DNA of 64,000 nt from Bacteroidales bacterium (GCA_016783885.1 JADHVR010000008.1:1-64000), one strand, 5' to 3'; counted from the stretch's first letter, positions 27,410-36,894 are shown. A program made the numbers and translations. The notes: generated by a model from the letters alone, not told the origin.

Positions 27410-29889
27410 GCGCCTCCTTTCATTGATAATTTCACGGTACCCCTCTCGGGATGCAAAGAATCGTTTTCAATACGGATAATAGAATTTGCACCTGGATCAT
27501 ACATAAGGTCAGCAAAAGGTTTCTTGTCAAACCACCCCTTACGCTCAAAGCAGATACGCTCCACTGCTTTCACACCTTCAACGGATTGGATTACTGCGTC
27601 CAGTGAAGAACGTTCAAGGGTGGTACCAAATGTAAAATTGTCGGGTGAAAAGTAACCGGTACTGATACCTGCTACCCCGAACAAAGATTCAAGGATTCTT
27701 TCTTTAACTTCTCCACGATAAGCATCTGGTGAAACACAAACTGTAATTTCCAGGTTCAGGTCGGCATAAACGGGTTCTTTTACATGTGTTTCCCTTCCTG
27801 CCTGCCTGAAACGGTCTAACTGTTTATTCAGGTCAGCGATATTTTTTTGACTTAAGGTTACTTTTCCAGTTGGATCAGGTGTAACAAAAACAGAGAGCCA
27901 GCTGCCTGTCCATCGTAAAGATGCACCTGCATTTTGCACCCATGACAATCGTTCTGCCGCTTCTGCATAATCTTCCGGGCGGACAGCACGGTAAGTAACA
28001 GCCCTGAATGCTTCAGGAGCAAGTTGCCGCACTTCATCCACTGTTTCCGGATCCAAACCATTAGTAGCCGGCAAGGGATTGGTCACAGAGTCAATAAAAG
28101 CATGGGGCAGGCCGGATGAAGAAAGGTATTCATTTTCAATATTGGTTAAAGTATCCGCGGCAACATTGCTTTTTTTTCCACCCCCAAGGCGGTATTCTGC
28201 ACGAAATACGCTCTTTTTTTCGGGGATCATTCCAAATTCCCCATCACCAAATCGTATGGTCAATCCTTCGTTTGATGCATAATCATAATGAGCAATGTTA
28301 GTTCCATCCCGCTGGTAATTTACTATAGATTTCCAGCTGCCATCATCCAGTACATAATGAGTGTTACCGGGCTGGGAAGAATTGGTTCCGACAAGTGTCC
28401 TGCGCCATTCCCAGGGATCCTTAACTATATCTACCCATTCCATACCATTATGTACCACTTCAACCAGCCGGATCTCGGGACGAGGGTTATATGAATCATC
28501 TTCCAGCCAGACAAGCGGTGACTTATCAGAGTTTTTCAGTGTGTTTAAGTATACCTGTGTATTATCATGTCCCAATCGTTCAATTGCACGTTCAGGAATA
28601 TTTTGTTCGGACTCCGGCAACCCAAGAGCGTCGGGATCTTCTCCAATTATGAAATATTGGTCATATCTGATTCCGGCTGTAAGCGGTACCATATTGCATC
28701 GCACCTCAAAATTCTTGTTTAAATCCATTTCGAAAGGAAGTTCCTGCTCCTGTTCCCATCTAATATGCGTTATGGGCTTATTTAGAACACTATCCATTAC
28801 ATCCTTCACTTCAATAATTCTAATCATGTGCCTTCTTGCAGGAATAGAAGGATCGGAAGGAGTGGTCTTAAGAAGAGCCCATTTTCCGGGAACTTTGTCC
28901 GGTGGTAAGTCATCAAATGGAGTCAGATATGCCTCATAATGTTTATCTATATACAATTCTGTTGTACCTACAAATAAGCAGGTATCATCTTCGTCCCAGA
29001 TATACGGGTCCAAAGAATTTAATTTTGAATGAACATAATATTCGTTAATAAGGCCATCCGTATCCCGGTCAAAAAGACCTTTGCCGACTTCAAAATCGAT
29101 TCTTTGACCATTGTCGCCCAGGGCCCATACATCCGTTCCTACTTTGATATTGCCTTTTTTATCTACGTGGACCGTTACATCTAACCATGTACTTGCAGCT
29201 AGTCCATCATGTACTATATAATCTACCAGGAGGGCATGACGCCGATAGGAACGTCGTTGACTGGCAGTTTCAAGGTAAGCCTCCCGTCCGATCCTGTCCT
29301 GGTAGTAGGCTAATTCATCTCCAAGGGCACTCATCACTTCGGCAAGCATATTACCAACATCAGCCTCGTTTCTGTCTTTCCAATCCGGGTAGCGGAACGA
29401 AGCAAATTCAAGCAGGGCATTGCGGAAACTCCAGAAGTCGCGTGCATTGTAATCTATCGGAAAATCAACTTCCTGTTCCGGTGGGCATACATGATCCGGC
29501 GGTTTGCAGTCAAGATCATTCGGACAATTTGCTTTGAAGCTAAAAACAATGTCGTTAAAATAATCATCTATACGGGGATCATTAATAAAAATATTATAAT
29601 AGGTAAAATCGCCCGGGTGCTTTGCTTTTAATCTGAGCACATGGCGGCCGTTAATATCTGCCCAGTCTTTTATCTCAACAGGCACAACCGGAATTTTGCT
29701 TTTCGAAACACTATAAATATGTATCTGATCTGCGGTAAGTTCATCTACTAGGTGTGTTAATAAGGTATTGGGTGGCCGCAGGAAATACACATCAAGAGCA
29801 ACCTGGTTTTCATGGACATACACAAAATCAAGGCCAGTGACTTGGTCCTGGATCAGTAATTCTTGCAGACGGTCAGGTGCGTTACTCAT
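27406..29889 (-). CDS. baseplate J-like wedge protein (Afp11/gp6-like position)
   Basis: An 827-residue baseplate wedge protein. Features include NARDFWSFRNALLEFASFRYP and NMLAEVMSALGDELAYYQDR (~160-200), NEGLTIRFGDGEFG (~545) and RAVRPEDYAEAAERLSWVQ (~640), all typical of large J-like/gp6 proteins in contractile injection systems. CPPEQEVDFPIDYNARD shows a short cysteine-containing linker before the core. Its start overlaps the gp25 stop by 4 nt (ATGA), so translation is coupled. With gp25 and the next gene it builds the hexameric baseplate wedges. Confidence 0.88.
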   Translation of the reverse strand: MSNAPDRLQELLIQDQVTGLDFVYVHENQVALDVYFLRPPNTLLTHLVDELTADQIHIYSVSKSKIPVVPVEIKDWADINGRHVLRLKAKHPGDFTYYNIFINDPRIDDYFNDIVFSFKANCPNDLDCKPPDHVCPPEQEVDFPIDYNARDFWSFRNALLEFASFRYPDWKDRNEADVGNMLAEVMSALGDELAYYQDRIGREAYLETASQRRSYRRHALLVDYIVHDGLAASTWLDVTVHVDKKGNIKVGTDVWALGDNGQRIDFEVGKGLFDRDTDGLINEYYVHSKLNSLDPYIWDEDDTCLFVGTTELYIDKHYEAYLTPFDDLPPDKVPGKWALLKTTPSDPSIPARRHMIRIIEVKDVMDSVLNKPITHIRWEQEQELPFEMDLNKNFEVRCNMVPLTAGIRYDQYFIIGEDPDALGLPESEQNIPERAIERLGHDNTQVYLNTLKNSDKSPLVWLEDDSYNPRPEIRLVEVVHNGMEWVDIVKDPWEWRRTLVGTNSSQPGNTHYVLDDGSWKSIVNYQRDGTNIAHYDYASNEGLTIRFGDGEFGMIPEKKSVFRAEYRLGGGKKSNVAADTLTNIENEYLSSSGLPHAFIDSVTNPLPATNGLDPETVDEVRQLAPEAFRAVTYRAVRPEDYAEAAERLSWVQNAGASLRWTGSWLSVFVTPDPTGKVTLSQKNIADLNKQLDRFRQAGRETHVKEPVYADLNLEITVCVSPDAYRGEVKERILESLFGVAGISTGYFSPDNFTFGTTLERSSLDAVIQSVEGVKAVERICFERKGWFDKKPFADLMYDPGANSIIRIENDSLHPERGTVKLSMKGGA

Positions 29890-30263
29890 AAATTGACCTC
29901 CAGGTTAAGATATTTACGTTCCCTGTTTATTTTAAGAATATATACCAGATGGATTTCAAGTTTTTCATCAACAGGTGTGGCTTTTACTTCCTGCACTTCG
30001 ATCAACTGATTCAACCATTTTTGGAGAGACTGGAGAATAGTCACTTGTAAAAGACTGGCTGTTAATTCACTATTTGGTGCAAACACCATACGCTTTATTC
30101 CACAACCAAAATCAGGCCTGTTCACCCTTTCACCGGGATTGGTAAAAAGAACCTGTATTATCAACTGCCTGACATATTCTTCATAGGTATTTTCTTCAGC
30201 CAGTTTTCCAAGCCCTGAATCTATACTAAGTGGGTAATAAATACTTGTATTGTTATAGTCCAT
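29886..30263 (-). CDS. gp25-like baseplate wedge protein (Afp9-type)
   Basis: A 125-residue GPW/gp25 family protein. The family pattern is clear: EYVRQLIIQVLFTNPGERVN, then RPDFGCGIKRMVFAPN, then AIN/LQ-type helices (LLQVTILQSLQKWLNQLI), then a C-terminal strand pair. gp25 links the sheath handshake to the baseplate wedge and is essential for assembly in T4-like and eCIS particles. It precedes the two J-like proteins, as in afp and pvc clusters. Confidence 0.92.
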   Translation of the reverse strand: MDYNNTSIYYPLSIDSGLGKLAEENTYEEYVRQLIIQVLFTNPGERVNRPDFGCGIKRMVFAPNSELTASLLQVTILQSLQKWLNQLIEVQEVKATPVDEKLEIHLVYILKINRERKYLNLEVNL

Positions 30264-30297
30264 GTTAAACTTTCATTATTAAAGTATTATGTCTTTC

Positions 30298-30570
30298 TCA
30301 GTACAATTCACCTTCGGTTTGAATTTCATCAATTTTTCCCTTATAATCGGAACTTCCTTCATGGTAGATTTTTACTTTGAAAGATTCCGGGTTTTCTTTT
30401 AAGTGTTTGATCACACCCTGGGAAACAGCAATAAACATCAACCTTAAATGATCGTTAACTTCCGGTTTTTGCGTATCCATTACAGATGGCCATGCCTCCA
30501 AAAATGCTTCTTCCATTGCTTTTGCCAGGCTGTTCGACATGTTTGAGATTGTTCCGGCTTTAAGTGTCAT
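30298..30570 (-). CDS. small eCIS protein, unknown
   Basis: A 90-residue protein between the spike and gp25 genes. It has a helical N terminus (SNSLAKAMEEAFLEAWPSVM) and a C-terminal beta hairpin (FKVKIYHEGSSDYKGKIDEI). It has no PAAR tip motif, although PAAR-like tip genes often occupy this neighbourhood. Operon spacing (11 nt after the spike gene) supports it. A baseplate accessory role is inferred only. Confidence 0.65.
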   Translation of the reverse strand: MTLKAGTISNMSNSLAKAMEEAFLEAWPSVMDTQKPEVNDHLRLMFIAVSQGVIKHLKENPESFKVKIYHEGSSDYKGKIDEIQTEGELY

Positions 30571-30581
30571 AATTTTTTAGA

Positions 30582-31286
30582 TTATCCTGATTTGACTTTC
30601 GTTGAAATTAAACTGGGTGTTAGAGGAGTAAATGGCGGGACAGGTGGAGCAGGAGCAACCGGGAATACGCCTAATGCCATTTCACCCGGATGAAGATGTG
30701 AATTATATAATGTTACAAGCTGGGTAAGATAATTCATCAATTCATCCCCAAATACAACCGGGTGGGTAGCATTTTCAACCAGTTCAATCTGGGGAGCCTC
30801 CACTACTACTTTTATATTACCCTGTATAAAGATCTTCCCCTGCTGCACCTCTATTTTCATAATATTTGATCCATTCTCATCACTTATGGTAATTTCCTGT
30901 CCATCATCATCCATGGTAACCATTAATCCCGATTCACTGCGAATAATTTTCAGGGAAGGAGTTGCAGAAGTACCTTCATGGTTTTCGGGAGGCTCATCAT
31001 CAGCCCAGAAGCAACCGCTCCAAACAGGGTAAGAAGGATCTCCTGCTTCAAATTCCACCCATACACCCGATCCCTGAGCAGGTATTAAATAAGAACCGAT
31101 GGCATCACCGGCATACGGCACACAGGGCATAGCCCAGCTTTCCAGATCCCCTAAAACTGCAGGTACTCGAACTTGTATTCTTCCTCTTGAGGTTGGATCA
31201 TCATTATCGGTAACGGTTCCACGGTATTTGCCAAAATAGCGGTTGCGGATCCAATCTATCAGTTGATCGTTTTGATTGTTTTCCAT
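30582..31286 (-). CDS. spike OB-fold protein (gpV/gp5-like; C-terminal half of Afp8)
   Basis: A 234-residue spike protein. The gpV/gp5 OB fold is visible: YFGKYRGTVTDNDDPTSRGR, VRVPAVLGDLESWAMPCVPY, GSGVWVEFEAGDPSYPVWSG. Beta repeats follow (MVTMDDDGQEITISDENGSN), which would form the triangular needle. I chose the ATG at 31286: GGAGGA sits 5 nt upstream of it, and an earlier ATG would start inside the preceding gene. Afp8 and VgrG join this domain to the gp27-like hub in one chain; here the two are separate adjacent genes. Confidence 0.87.
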   Translation of the reverse strand: MENNQNDQLIDWIRNRYFGKYRGTVTDNDDPTSRGRIQVRVPAVLGDLESWAMPCVPYAGDAIGSYLIPAQGSGVWVEFEAGDPSYPVWSGCFWADDEPPENHEGTSATPSLKIIRSESGLMVTMDDDGQEITISDENGSNIMKIEVQQGKIFIQGNIKVVVEAPQIELVENATHPVVFGDELMNYLTQLVTLYNSHLHPGEMALGVFPVAPAPPVPPFTPLTPSLISTKVKSG

Positions 31287-31287
31287 A

Positions 31288-32346
31288 TTATCCTCCCCAT
31301 CCATTACGTATCAATTCAATTTCCATACGGTGTTCTGAAGCATTGATAATATGCCTGACACCTGAAACATAATAGTTGCCACTATAACGACTGCCGGCAC
31401 CCTGCAGTTCAATGATGGTATGTGCCCTTACCAGGCTTCCCAGGTTCTCAAGCGTTGTCTGGCAGCTGGCTTTAATAAACCAGTCTGCCTCGATGATTGC
31501 ACCTTCTCCTCGCGCCTGAAGGTCACCCACATCATCTGCCGGTGCAGACAGATGAACTGAACGAGTGTCACCTGTAATAGAACTCAGGCCATCATTTCCC
31601 AAAATATCCTGAGGTGTTTGGTTCACTGCTACGTCCATATCATCCTTTGTATTAAGATCAAGCTGTATTCCCTCCATGCTGGTAGGATGCTCAACATCCC
31701 ATTCAATATCAATAGAATCCAGGTTTGGATCTTCAAGGTTTATGACCAGTTCAGCCTCGGCGTTTCCTGATAATTCCGGACGCTTAAAATGTGCAGTCTC
31801 ATCCCCATTTTCATTACTTGTTATCCAGAAATTAAAACCATTTCGACGGGATAATCTACGAATAAAACCCAGGTCGCTTTCACGTTGTATAAGCGTATGT
31901 TTATTTGTTTCGTGCAAGGCATTCGTATTTTGCACATCAGCCGTGTAGCCATAATTGCTTAGTATGCTTTGCACCGCATCGCTATCATGTACATCAGACC
32001 AAACAGCGGACTGGGTTAAACGATCCATAATAATTGATGTATCCGATCCTTTTATTTCGACCCAGGATCCCCCTCCTCCGTGTTGAAGGTGGATGTTGTG
32101 GCCATGAACCGGTCCCTTAACGAGGCAGTGGGTAGTATCGTCTACCGGAATCATTATAGAAAGTTCTGAACCCACATCCAGGCGATTGTCAATCAATATG
32201 GGAATGTCACCTTCACTTATATCAATGTCATATCGAATACTGAAAGTGGTTGCCTTATCCATAGTTTCGGATACTTCCAAAGCAGATGCCTGGATAAGTT
32301 CTGCATCCGGTTGGCCATTAACAGCTATTGCGATACCTAATCCCAT
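31288..32346 (-). CDS. gpD/gp27-like hub protein (N-terminal half of Afp8/VgrG)
   Basis: A 352-residue late-control-D family hub protein. Family features include SILSNYGYTADVQ (~130), LIQRESDLGFIRRLSRRNGFNFWI (~150; the most conserved hub segment, two pieces), and GSRYSGNYYVSGVRHIIN near the C terminus. It forms the trimeric hub that joins tube and spike. Its stop overlaps the leader of the spike gene (TAATATG), so the two halves of the usual Afp8/VgrG fusion are translationally coupled. Confidence 0.87.
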   Translation of the reverse strand: MGLGIAIAVNGQPDAELIQASALEVSETMDKATTFSIRYDIDISEGDIPILIDNRLDVGSELSIMIPVDDTTHCLVKGPVHGHNIHLQHGGGGSWVEIKGSDTSIIMDRLTQSAVWSDVHDSDAVQSILSNYGYTADVQNTNALHETNKHTLIQRESDLGFIRRLSRRNGFNFWITSNENGDETAHFKRPELSGNAEAELVINLEDPNLDSIDIEWDVEHPTSMEGIQLDLNTKDDMDVAVNQTPQDILGNDGLSSITGDTRSVHLSAPADDVGDLQARGEGAIIEADWFIKASCQTTLENLGSLVRAHTIIELQGAGSRYSGNYYVSGVRHIINASEHRMEIELIRNGWGG

Positions 32347-32348
32347 AT

Positions 32349-32624
32349 TTAAAATTTCTTAACCGGTATAATAATTTCCTGAGCTTCGGTGAGTGATTCA
32401 GGTAACATCACATTGTTAATTTCGCTAATACGCCAAAAGCCTGCCGGATCACCTAAATATTTTTGGGCAAGGTGATCGAGCCTCTGGCCTTGCTTCAGCT
32501 TATGAATCCCAAGCATGGTGTCATTCGGAGGAGGCGGAACGGGAACCACTTTAACTGCCCGCCCCCGACGATCGGTTACTTCATAAGTTTCAAGTTTGAA
32601 ATACCTGCTTTTACTTTCAAACAT
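32349..32624 (-). CDS. LysM-domain baseplate protein (gp53/Afp7 C-terminal part)
   Basis: A 91-residue protein ending in a LysM module: GIHKLKQGQRLDHLAQKYLG, DPAGFWRISEINNV, AQEIIIPV. LysM proteins of this size (tail protein X, gp53) clamp baseplate parts or bind peptidoglycan. In Afp7 and related proteins a CIS tube domain and LysM domain are fused; here the CIS tube protein is a separate gene 118 nt upstream. The gap between them holds CATTCAATCATT repeats. Confidence 0.82.
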   Translation of the reverse strand: MFESKSRYFKLETYEVTDRRGRAVKVVPVPPPPNDTMLGIHKLKQGQRLDHLAQKYLGDPAGFWRISEINNVMLPESLTEAQEIIIPVKKF

Positions 32625-32742
32625 CTTTTTTTTGGTTTTACTGCTATTTTAAGAGAAATGTGTAAATGTTAGTTTTCATTCCTAATTGATTCATTGAAGC
32701 ATTTTAGCATTTAATCATTCAATCATTCAATCATTATTTTTA

Positions 32743-33438
32743 TTAGAAAGGTAACATACCTAAAATGGATTCTACACTATTTGCTATATTGGCTAATGCC
32801 AGGACTTCTCTTTGGCCACGGGTAAACTTATATGCAACTATGGCTATTTCTTCACTTGCGCTCAATTTTCGCCCAAGTTTTGTGAAGGATTGATCTGTTA
32901 ATACGTCAAGGCTAACAGATACGCTGGCACGTATTGGATAAAGAATAGGGGAAAAAGCCTGTTCTTCCACAGAAAATTTTGTTAATCGTACCGGTAATAT
33001 CCTCCCCGGGCCCCAAACAAACAACACAACAGGTACACTGCCTCTGGGTACTACATCACTTGAACCAAAAACTGACGAAAGTGCATTCCCTAACATGCTT
33101 TCACCGGTTGGATATAAAAGCATTTCCATAGCTGAAATACGATCGGCCACACCTGATATAACAGCAACAGGATGTGTATCCGGTTCTTCAAGTGCATCGG
33201 CGGCATCCAATTCCAATGTTAAATCAAAACTCTCATTGGGATCAAAGGGTTCAGTTGTAGAACTCTTATTTGAACTATCCCCATGGCTTGTTTCTGCAGA
33301 CGGTGATAGGCTACGGGTCATTTTTTCCGGATTATACTGGAAAACAATAATATTCGGAATTGGAACCAGAAATTCATCAGAGAGTTTTACAAAGGCTCCT
33401 TTTAATAGTTTAGGGCTTCTTGAAAAGCCGGTTGGCAT
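32743..33438 (-). CDS. CIS tube-like baseplate protein (Afp7 N-terminal type)
   Basis: A 231-residue protein of the contractile injection system tube N-terminal family. Hallmarks are PNIIVFQYNPEKMTRSLSP, ESFDLTLELDAADALEEPD, VVLFVWGPGRILPVRLTKFS and EEQAFSPILYPIRASVSVSL. It joins the tube to the baseplate hub. A broken duplicate of its first ~40 codons lies at 33972-34142. The ASCH gene sits between the intact gene and the broken one. Confidence 0.85.
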   Translation of the reverse strand: MPTGFSRSPKLLKGAFVKLSDEFLVPIPNIIVFQYNPEKMTRSLSPSAETSHGDSSNKSSTTEPFDPNESFDLTLELDAADALEEPDTHPVAVISGVADRISAMEMLLYPTGESMLGNALSSVFGSSDVVPRGSVPVVLFVWGPGRILPVRLTKFSVEEQAFSPILYPIRASVSVSLDVLTDQSFTKLGRKLSASEEIAIVAYKFTRGQREVLALANIANSVESILGMLPF

Positions 33439-33460
33439 GGCTCGGATTATTTATTTTAGT

Positions 33461-33868
33461 TTACCAGTTTAGTTTTTCCCCTTTTCTTTTATATGGCTCA
33501 AGAAATTTCAATAGTTCAAGGTCTGCCGGGACCTTTGTGGGATTCAGATAAGTGTACATTTGAGGTATGCCCCTGATTCCTGGTTTTTTTTTCTTGATCT
33601 CCTCCCAGGGAATCTCATTTTCGTATTGGATGACTTTACTAACCTCATTTTTGTAATAGTTTCTTTTTCTTTTGGGTAGTCTGATTGGATCTCCGTAGCC
33701 CGGTCCCATCATAAATTCCCCGACAACTGTTTTAACCTTTGTAACATAAATGATGGCGCGGACAGGCTCTTTGAACTTACTCGTGCGTTTTTCGTCTGTT
33801 TGTGTTCCCTCCAGAATGCGATCGGCAAACTGTTTTTTAAGGGGTAATAAAATAACTTTTTCTTCCAT
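33461..33868 (-). CDS. ASCH-domain protein inside the eCIS operon
   Basis: A 135-residue protein from the ATG at 33868. The earlier possible start adds 11 lysine-rich residues in an AT-rich leader and is less likely. The ASCH fold (activating signal cointegrator homology, PUA-like) shows in ILLPLKKQFADRILEGTQTD, EKRTSKFKEPVRAIIYVTKV and KTVVGEFMMG. ASCH proteins bind RNA or modified nucleotides, and some are ribonucleases or amidohydrolases. It is not a known eCIS structural part. Its place between the CIS tube gene and the broken copy of that gene suggests an inserted gene, possibly regulatory or cargo. Confidence 0.78.
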   Translation of the reverse strand: MEEKVILLPLKKQFADRILEGTQTDEKRTSKFKEPVRAIIYVTKVKTVVGEFMMGPGYGDPIRLPKRKRNYYKNEVSKVIQYENEIPWEEIKKKKPGIRGIPQMYTYLNPTKVPADLELLKFLEPYKRKGEKLNW

Positions 33869-33971
33869 TTTTAATTTAGTTTTATAATGATTTTTATACA
33901 ATACTTCATAATATTATTGGGTATTAATAAAAGAAACTTGATTAAATGGTTCATTGATAATCTTTGCCCCT

Positions 33972-34142
33972 CTATTCACCTGTTTCTTTACCAGAAACTA
34001 TTGAAAGTGTTAAATCACAATTTATTGTTTCCGGGTTGTATTGAAAAACAATGATATTCGGAACCGGACCCAGGAAAACTTCTGAGAGTTTTACAAAGGC
34101 TCCTTTTAATAGTTTTGGACTTCTTGAATAGCCGGTTGGCAT
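33972..34142 (-). pseudogene. truncated duplicate of the CIS tube gene
   Basis: Codes for 56 residues beginning MPTGYSRSPKLLKGAFVKLS, nearly the same as the start of the 32743-33438 product (MPTGFSRSPKLLKGAFVKLS). The match continues through PNIIVFQYNPE. About 30 codons are then missing, and DLTL resumes shortly before a stop. It looks like a duplication decayed by deletion. It might still be translated as a short fragment. Confidence 0.75.
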
Positions 34143-34144
34143 TT

Positions 34145-35191
34145 CTATTTACTTTGGTTATCGGATTTAGATTGTTTTAAAAGCTCCCGTAAAATCAGTC
34201 GTTCGCCATCATCTCGCTTGAGCATGCTGTCATATTGTCCATTCCATACTAATGCGAGGTAATTTGTATTTGAATTGATTAGCTTGTCTATCTGCTCTTC
34301 ATTTGTCCAACTTAAGTCAATATGTTCAGTACACAAACAATGACCGAAAAGCGTATTAAGCCTATTTAGTGTAAGTCTGTCCGGTTTATCTTCTAACGAA
34401 CCGGTATTATAACCATAACTAATGGCTAATTGATCCATAATAATCTGTTCCGTAACAGCATCCCCAAGTTGTGTGAAATTATAATCACCTGTATAGCGAG
34501 TCACATCATTTGAGAGCATCATACCCTGCGGCAACAATTGGTTATCACTATACATAATTACTTGTTTTGCTATATTAATTGATTTTTTATATCTGTTTTG
34601 ATATTCCTGATTATCCATCAAGATCGCCTTAAGAATATCCTTAGGTGCACCCCAGCCAAGAAAGGTGTCAATGATATTTTCTTTTTTTCCTATAAAGGCA
34701 AAAATATTAGGTGAACCAGCCCTTACTGCTCCAGCACTTAAAGCGAGTAAACGGGTAACCCACCAAGCATTACCATCTTTAATATTAATTACCACAATTT
34801 CGGAGTTGATAGCTTTTTCTAAAGCTTTTATAATATCCATGGGGGCTGTATCAGATATTATCGGCCCAGAAATACCTATGTTATCATCCAATTTAAATGA
34901 ATCCTGTTTTATCTCAGGCCGGTTCAGGTTGACTTTACTAAAATCGATCTTTCCAAACTTAGTATCAATAACTGCACCCTTGCTGGCAAAAAAATCAAGC
35001 AATACAAGAATTAATGGGATTACACTTATTATAATTACTATGGTTATTATTAAATTGGAACTATTCTCATGTGGCCAGTCTGCAAAACTTTTAGCAAGTG
35101 TAAAGATGACAGCAAAAAATATCCAGATAATAGGAATTAATAAAAATGATACATACTTTTTATAGGGCCATAATTTTTCATCCTTTTTCAT
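34145..35191 (-). CDS. membrane protein of unknown function in eCIS locus
   Basis: A 348-residue protein. Two N-terminal transmembrane helices are at about 15-37 (FLLIPIIWIFFAVIFTLA) and 47-67 (LIITIVIIISVIPLILVLLDF). A cytoplasmic domain of ~270 residues follows, with alpha/beta character (VVINIKDGNAWWVTRLLALS, IFAFIGKKENIIDTFLGW). I do not recognise the family. It lies just upstream of the broken CIS tube copy, between the DUF4157 gene and the ASCH gene. It may be an immunity, anchoring or release factor, but nothing in the sequence decides this. Confidence 0.7.
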   Translation of the reverse strand: MKKDEKLWPYKKYVSFLLIPIIWIFFAVIFTLAKSFADWPHENSSNLIITIVIIISVIPLILVLLDFFASKGAVIDTKFGKIDFSKVNLNRPEIKQDSFKLDDNIGISGPIISDTAPMDIIKALEKAINSEIVVINIKDGNAWWVTRLLALSAGAVRAGSPNIFAFIGKKENIIDTFLGWGAPKDILKAILMDNQEYQNRYKKSINIAKQVIMYSDNQLLPQGMMLSNDVTRYTGDYNFTQLGDAVTEQIIMDQLAISYGYNTGSLEDKPDRLTLNRLNTLFGHCLCTEHIDLSWTNEEQIDKLINSNTNYLALVWNGQYDSMLKRDDGERLILRELLKQSKSDNQSK

Positions 35192-35246
35192 TATTTGAAG
35201 ATTTATTTCAATACTAAATAGCGATTAGTAACTTTTTACAGGTAAA

Positions 35247-35345
35247 TCAGTCAGTATTATGAACATGTATGATTGTTGAAGCTACGGCTCCACTTATTAA
35301 AGCGGCCAGTATTAATTGAGGTATGAACATTTTCTTTTTAGTCAT
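35247..35345 (-). CDS. candidate 32-residue membrane peptide
   Basis: A short open frame (MTKKKMFIPQLILAALISG...) with three lysines, then a 20-residue hydrophobic helix and a short polar tail. The size, charge and helix look like a small membrane protein. There is no clear ribosome-binding site. The rest of the 35192-35511 gap has no other gene signal. Confidence 0.3.
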   Translation of the reverse strand: MTKKKMFIPQLILAALISGAVASTIIHVHNTD

Positions 35346-35511
35346 TGGTTATTGTAATTTTTTTATTTTAGAAAATTTAACTAGTATTTATTTTACATTA
35401 TTAAATTTGAACTATTTGGGCACGAGTTACAAACTCGCGCCAATTTGGGATAAGTTGAATTAAAGGTTCCATGATTTAATTGTTTTTTTCGGAAATACAC
35501 CTTAATAACAG

Positions 35512-36894
35512 TTAGTCATCCGGATTTTCAGGTCCACCCCAGATTGGTTCAGGGATATTTCGTCCTGCAATCATAGGATTACTTTCTTTCCATTCGTAAT
35601 AAGTTGTATCAACGTCCCAATCGAACGCAACCTGGCATAAAATCCTCGTCAATTCTTTATCCGGCACATACTCTAGAGATTGTCCTCGAACATGAATATC
35701 ATCATTAGAAAATACATCCACGTCCTCTTCAAAGTTGTAGTCTAAATAGCAAAACTCAATATAATTCACTGGGTGACCTAGAATACTTATATCGTGTTTT
35801 AAAGCAATTAAAAATATGTCTTTGTCAAATCCCTGAGCATAAATTATTCCTCCCTTAAGGCTAATCACAACCTCTCCCCAAGGGGTTTCTTTTGAAGTCC
35901 CACCTGCTCCGTTCGCTACTTTTGTTTTACTACTCATTTTAGAATCGCGATTAAAGCATTCAATTATCTTCTGCTTAACATTCTTAATAGCTGTTAGTCG
36001 CCTATCCTCTTCTTTTCCGGAGCTGTAGGTCCTTTCCATCTCTAGAAAAAACAATGCATGGGATATGTTCTCTAGCTGAGCTTTCGATGTAGAGGACATT
36101 AAGTAGTCATTATCGAATTTTAATTTCATTATGGGCCCTTTACTGGTCTTATTATTTTGTGCCTGTAACGAGGCACCAATTGTTGCAGCAACTCCAGTTG
36201 TAACGGCTACAATCGATGTAAGTTCAGAGATTGTAAGTCCAAGAATAGTAAATCCTGCAGCAGTTAATCCTCCATCCAGTTGAGCAGTTGGAGCCAAACA
36301 TATTTCTTGTTGCTGGGTAGATTCCCTCAAATGGCTGTTTGAAGTCATTTTATTTTGTACTGATCGAGGCGTTTTGAATGCTTTTGTTCCCATTATATCT
36401 GCTTCTCGTTCTAGCCTCAAATCATTATTAATCGAAACTCCCTTTACTTGGGAAGTTGGCTTTACTCGATTTTGCAGCTGTTGAACAACATGCCAACTTT
36501 CATGAGGCAAATGTTTATCCTGTCCTGGTGCAAGATAGATTTCTCTTCCAATAGTATATGCTGAAGCATTAATTTGAGAAGGTTTATCTGAATTTCTGTG
36601 TACTTTTACACCTGAAAGATCTAATCCTGAAAGTTGCTCTAAACCTGATTTAAGTGACGGTGGTAACTCATTAGTTGTCTCAGTGAATAATTTTTGATGA
36701 TGGTTTTTCTTATGTCCATATCGAGGCTGAATTACTCCGTTACAACAATTAAGTAGTCCATGATTTCCAATAATATTTTGTGCCTCTAAATAAGGATGTC
36801 GAGTATCCCTTTCTAATAGGTTTGGTTTACTTTGGAGAGTCATTTCTCTTTTTTGAACCTGCTGTTCTTGTTGTGGTTTTTGCTGCTGCTTCAT
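35512..36894 (-). CDS. DUF4157 protein, eCIS cargo candidate
   Basis: A 460-residue protein. Residues ~75-165 form the DUF4157 (eCIS core) domain: SGLDLSGVKVHRNSDKPSQI, ASAYTIGREIYLAPGQ, and the metallopeptidase-like motif HESWHVVQQ (HExxH) followed by EREADIMG. DUF4157 marks proteins associated with, or loaded into, contractile injection systems. A glycine-rich hydrophobic stretch follows (AAGFTILGLTISELTSIVAV, ~215-240). The C-terminal ~200 residues are an unrecognised acidic domain and may be the effector part. It overlaps the small upstream gene by 4 nt. Cargo status is inferred. Confidence 0.82.
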   Translation of the reverse strand: MKQQQKPQQEQQVQKREMTLQSKPNLLERDTRHPYLEAQNIIGNHGLLNCCNGVIQPRYGHKKNHHQKLFTETTNELPPSLKSGLEQLSGLDLSGVKVHRNSDKPSQINASAYTIGREIYLAPGQDKHLPHESWHVVQQLQNRVKPTSQVKGVSINNDLRLEREADIMGTKAFKTPRSVQNKMTSNSHLRESTQQQEICLAPTAQLDGGLTAAGFTILGLTISELTSIVAVTTGVAATIGASLQAQNNKTSKGPIMKLKFDNDYLMSSTSKAQLENISHALFFLEMERTYSSGKEEDRRLTAIKNVKQKIIECFNRDSKMSSKTKVANGAGGTSKETPWGEVVISLKGGIIYAQGFDKDIFLIALKHDISILGHPVNYIEFCYLDYNFEEDVDVFSNDDIHVRGQSLEYVPDKELTRILCQVAFDWDVDTTYYEWKESNPMIAGRNIPEPIWGGPENPDD

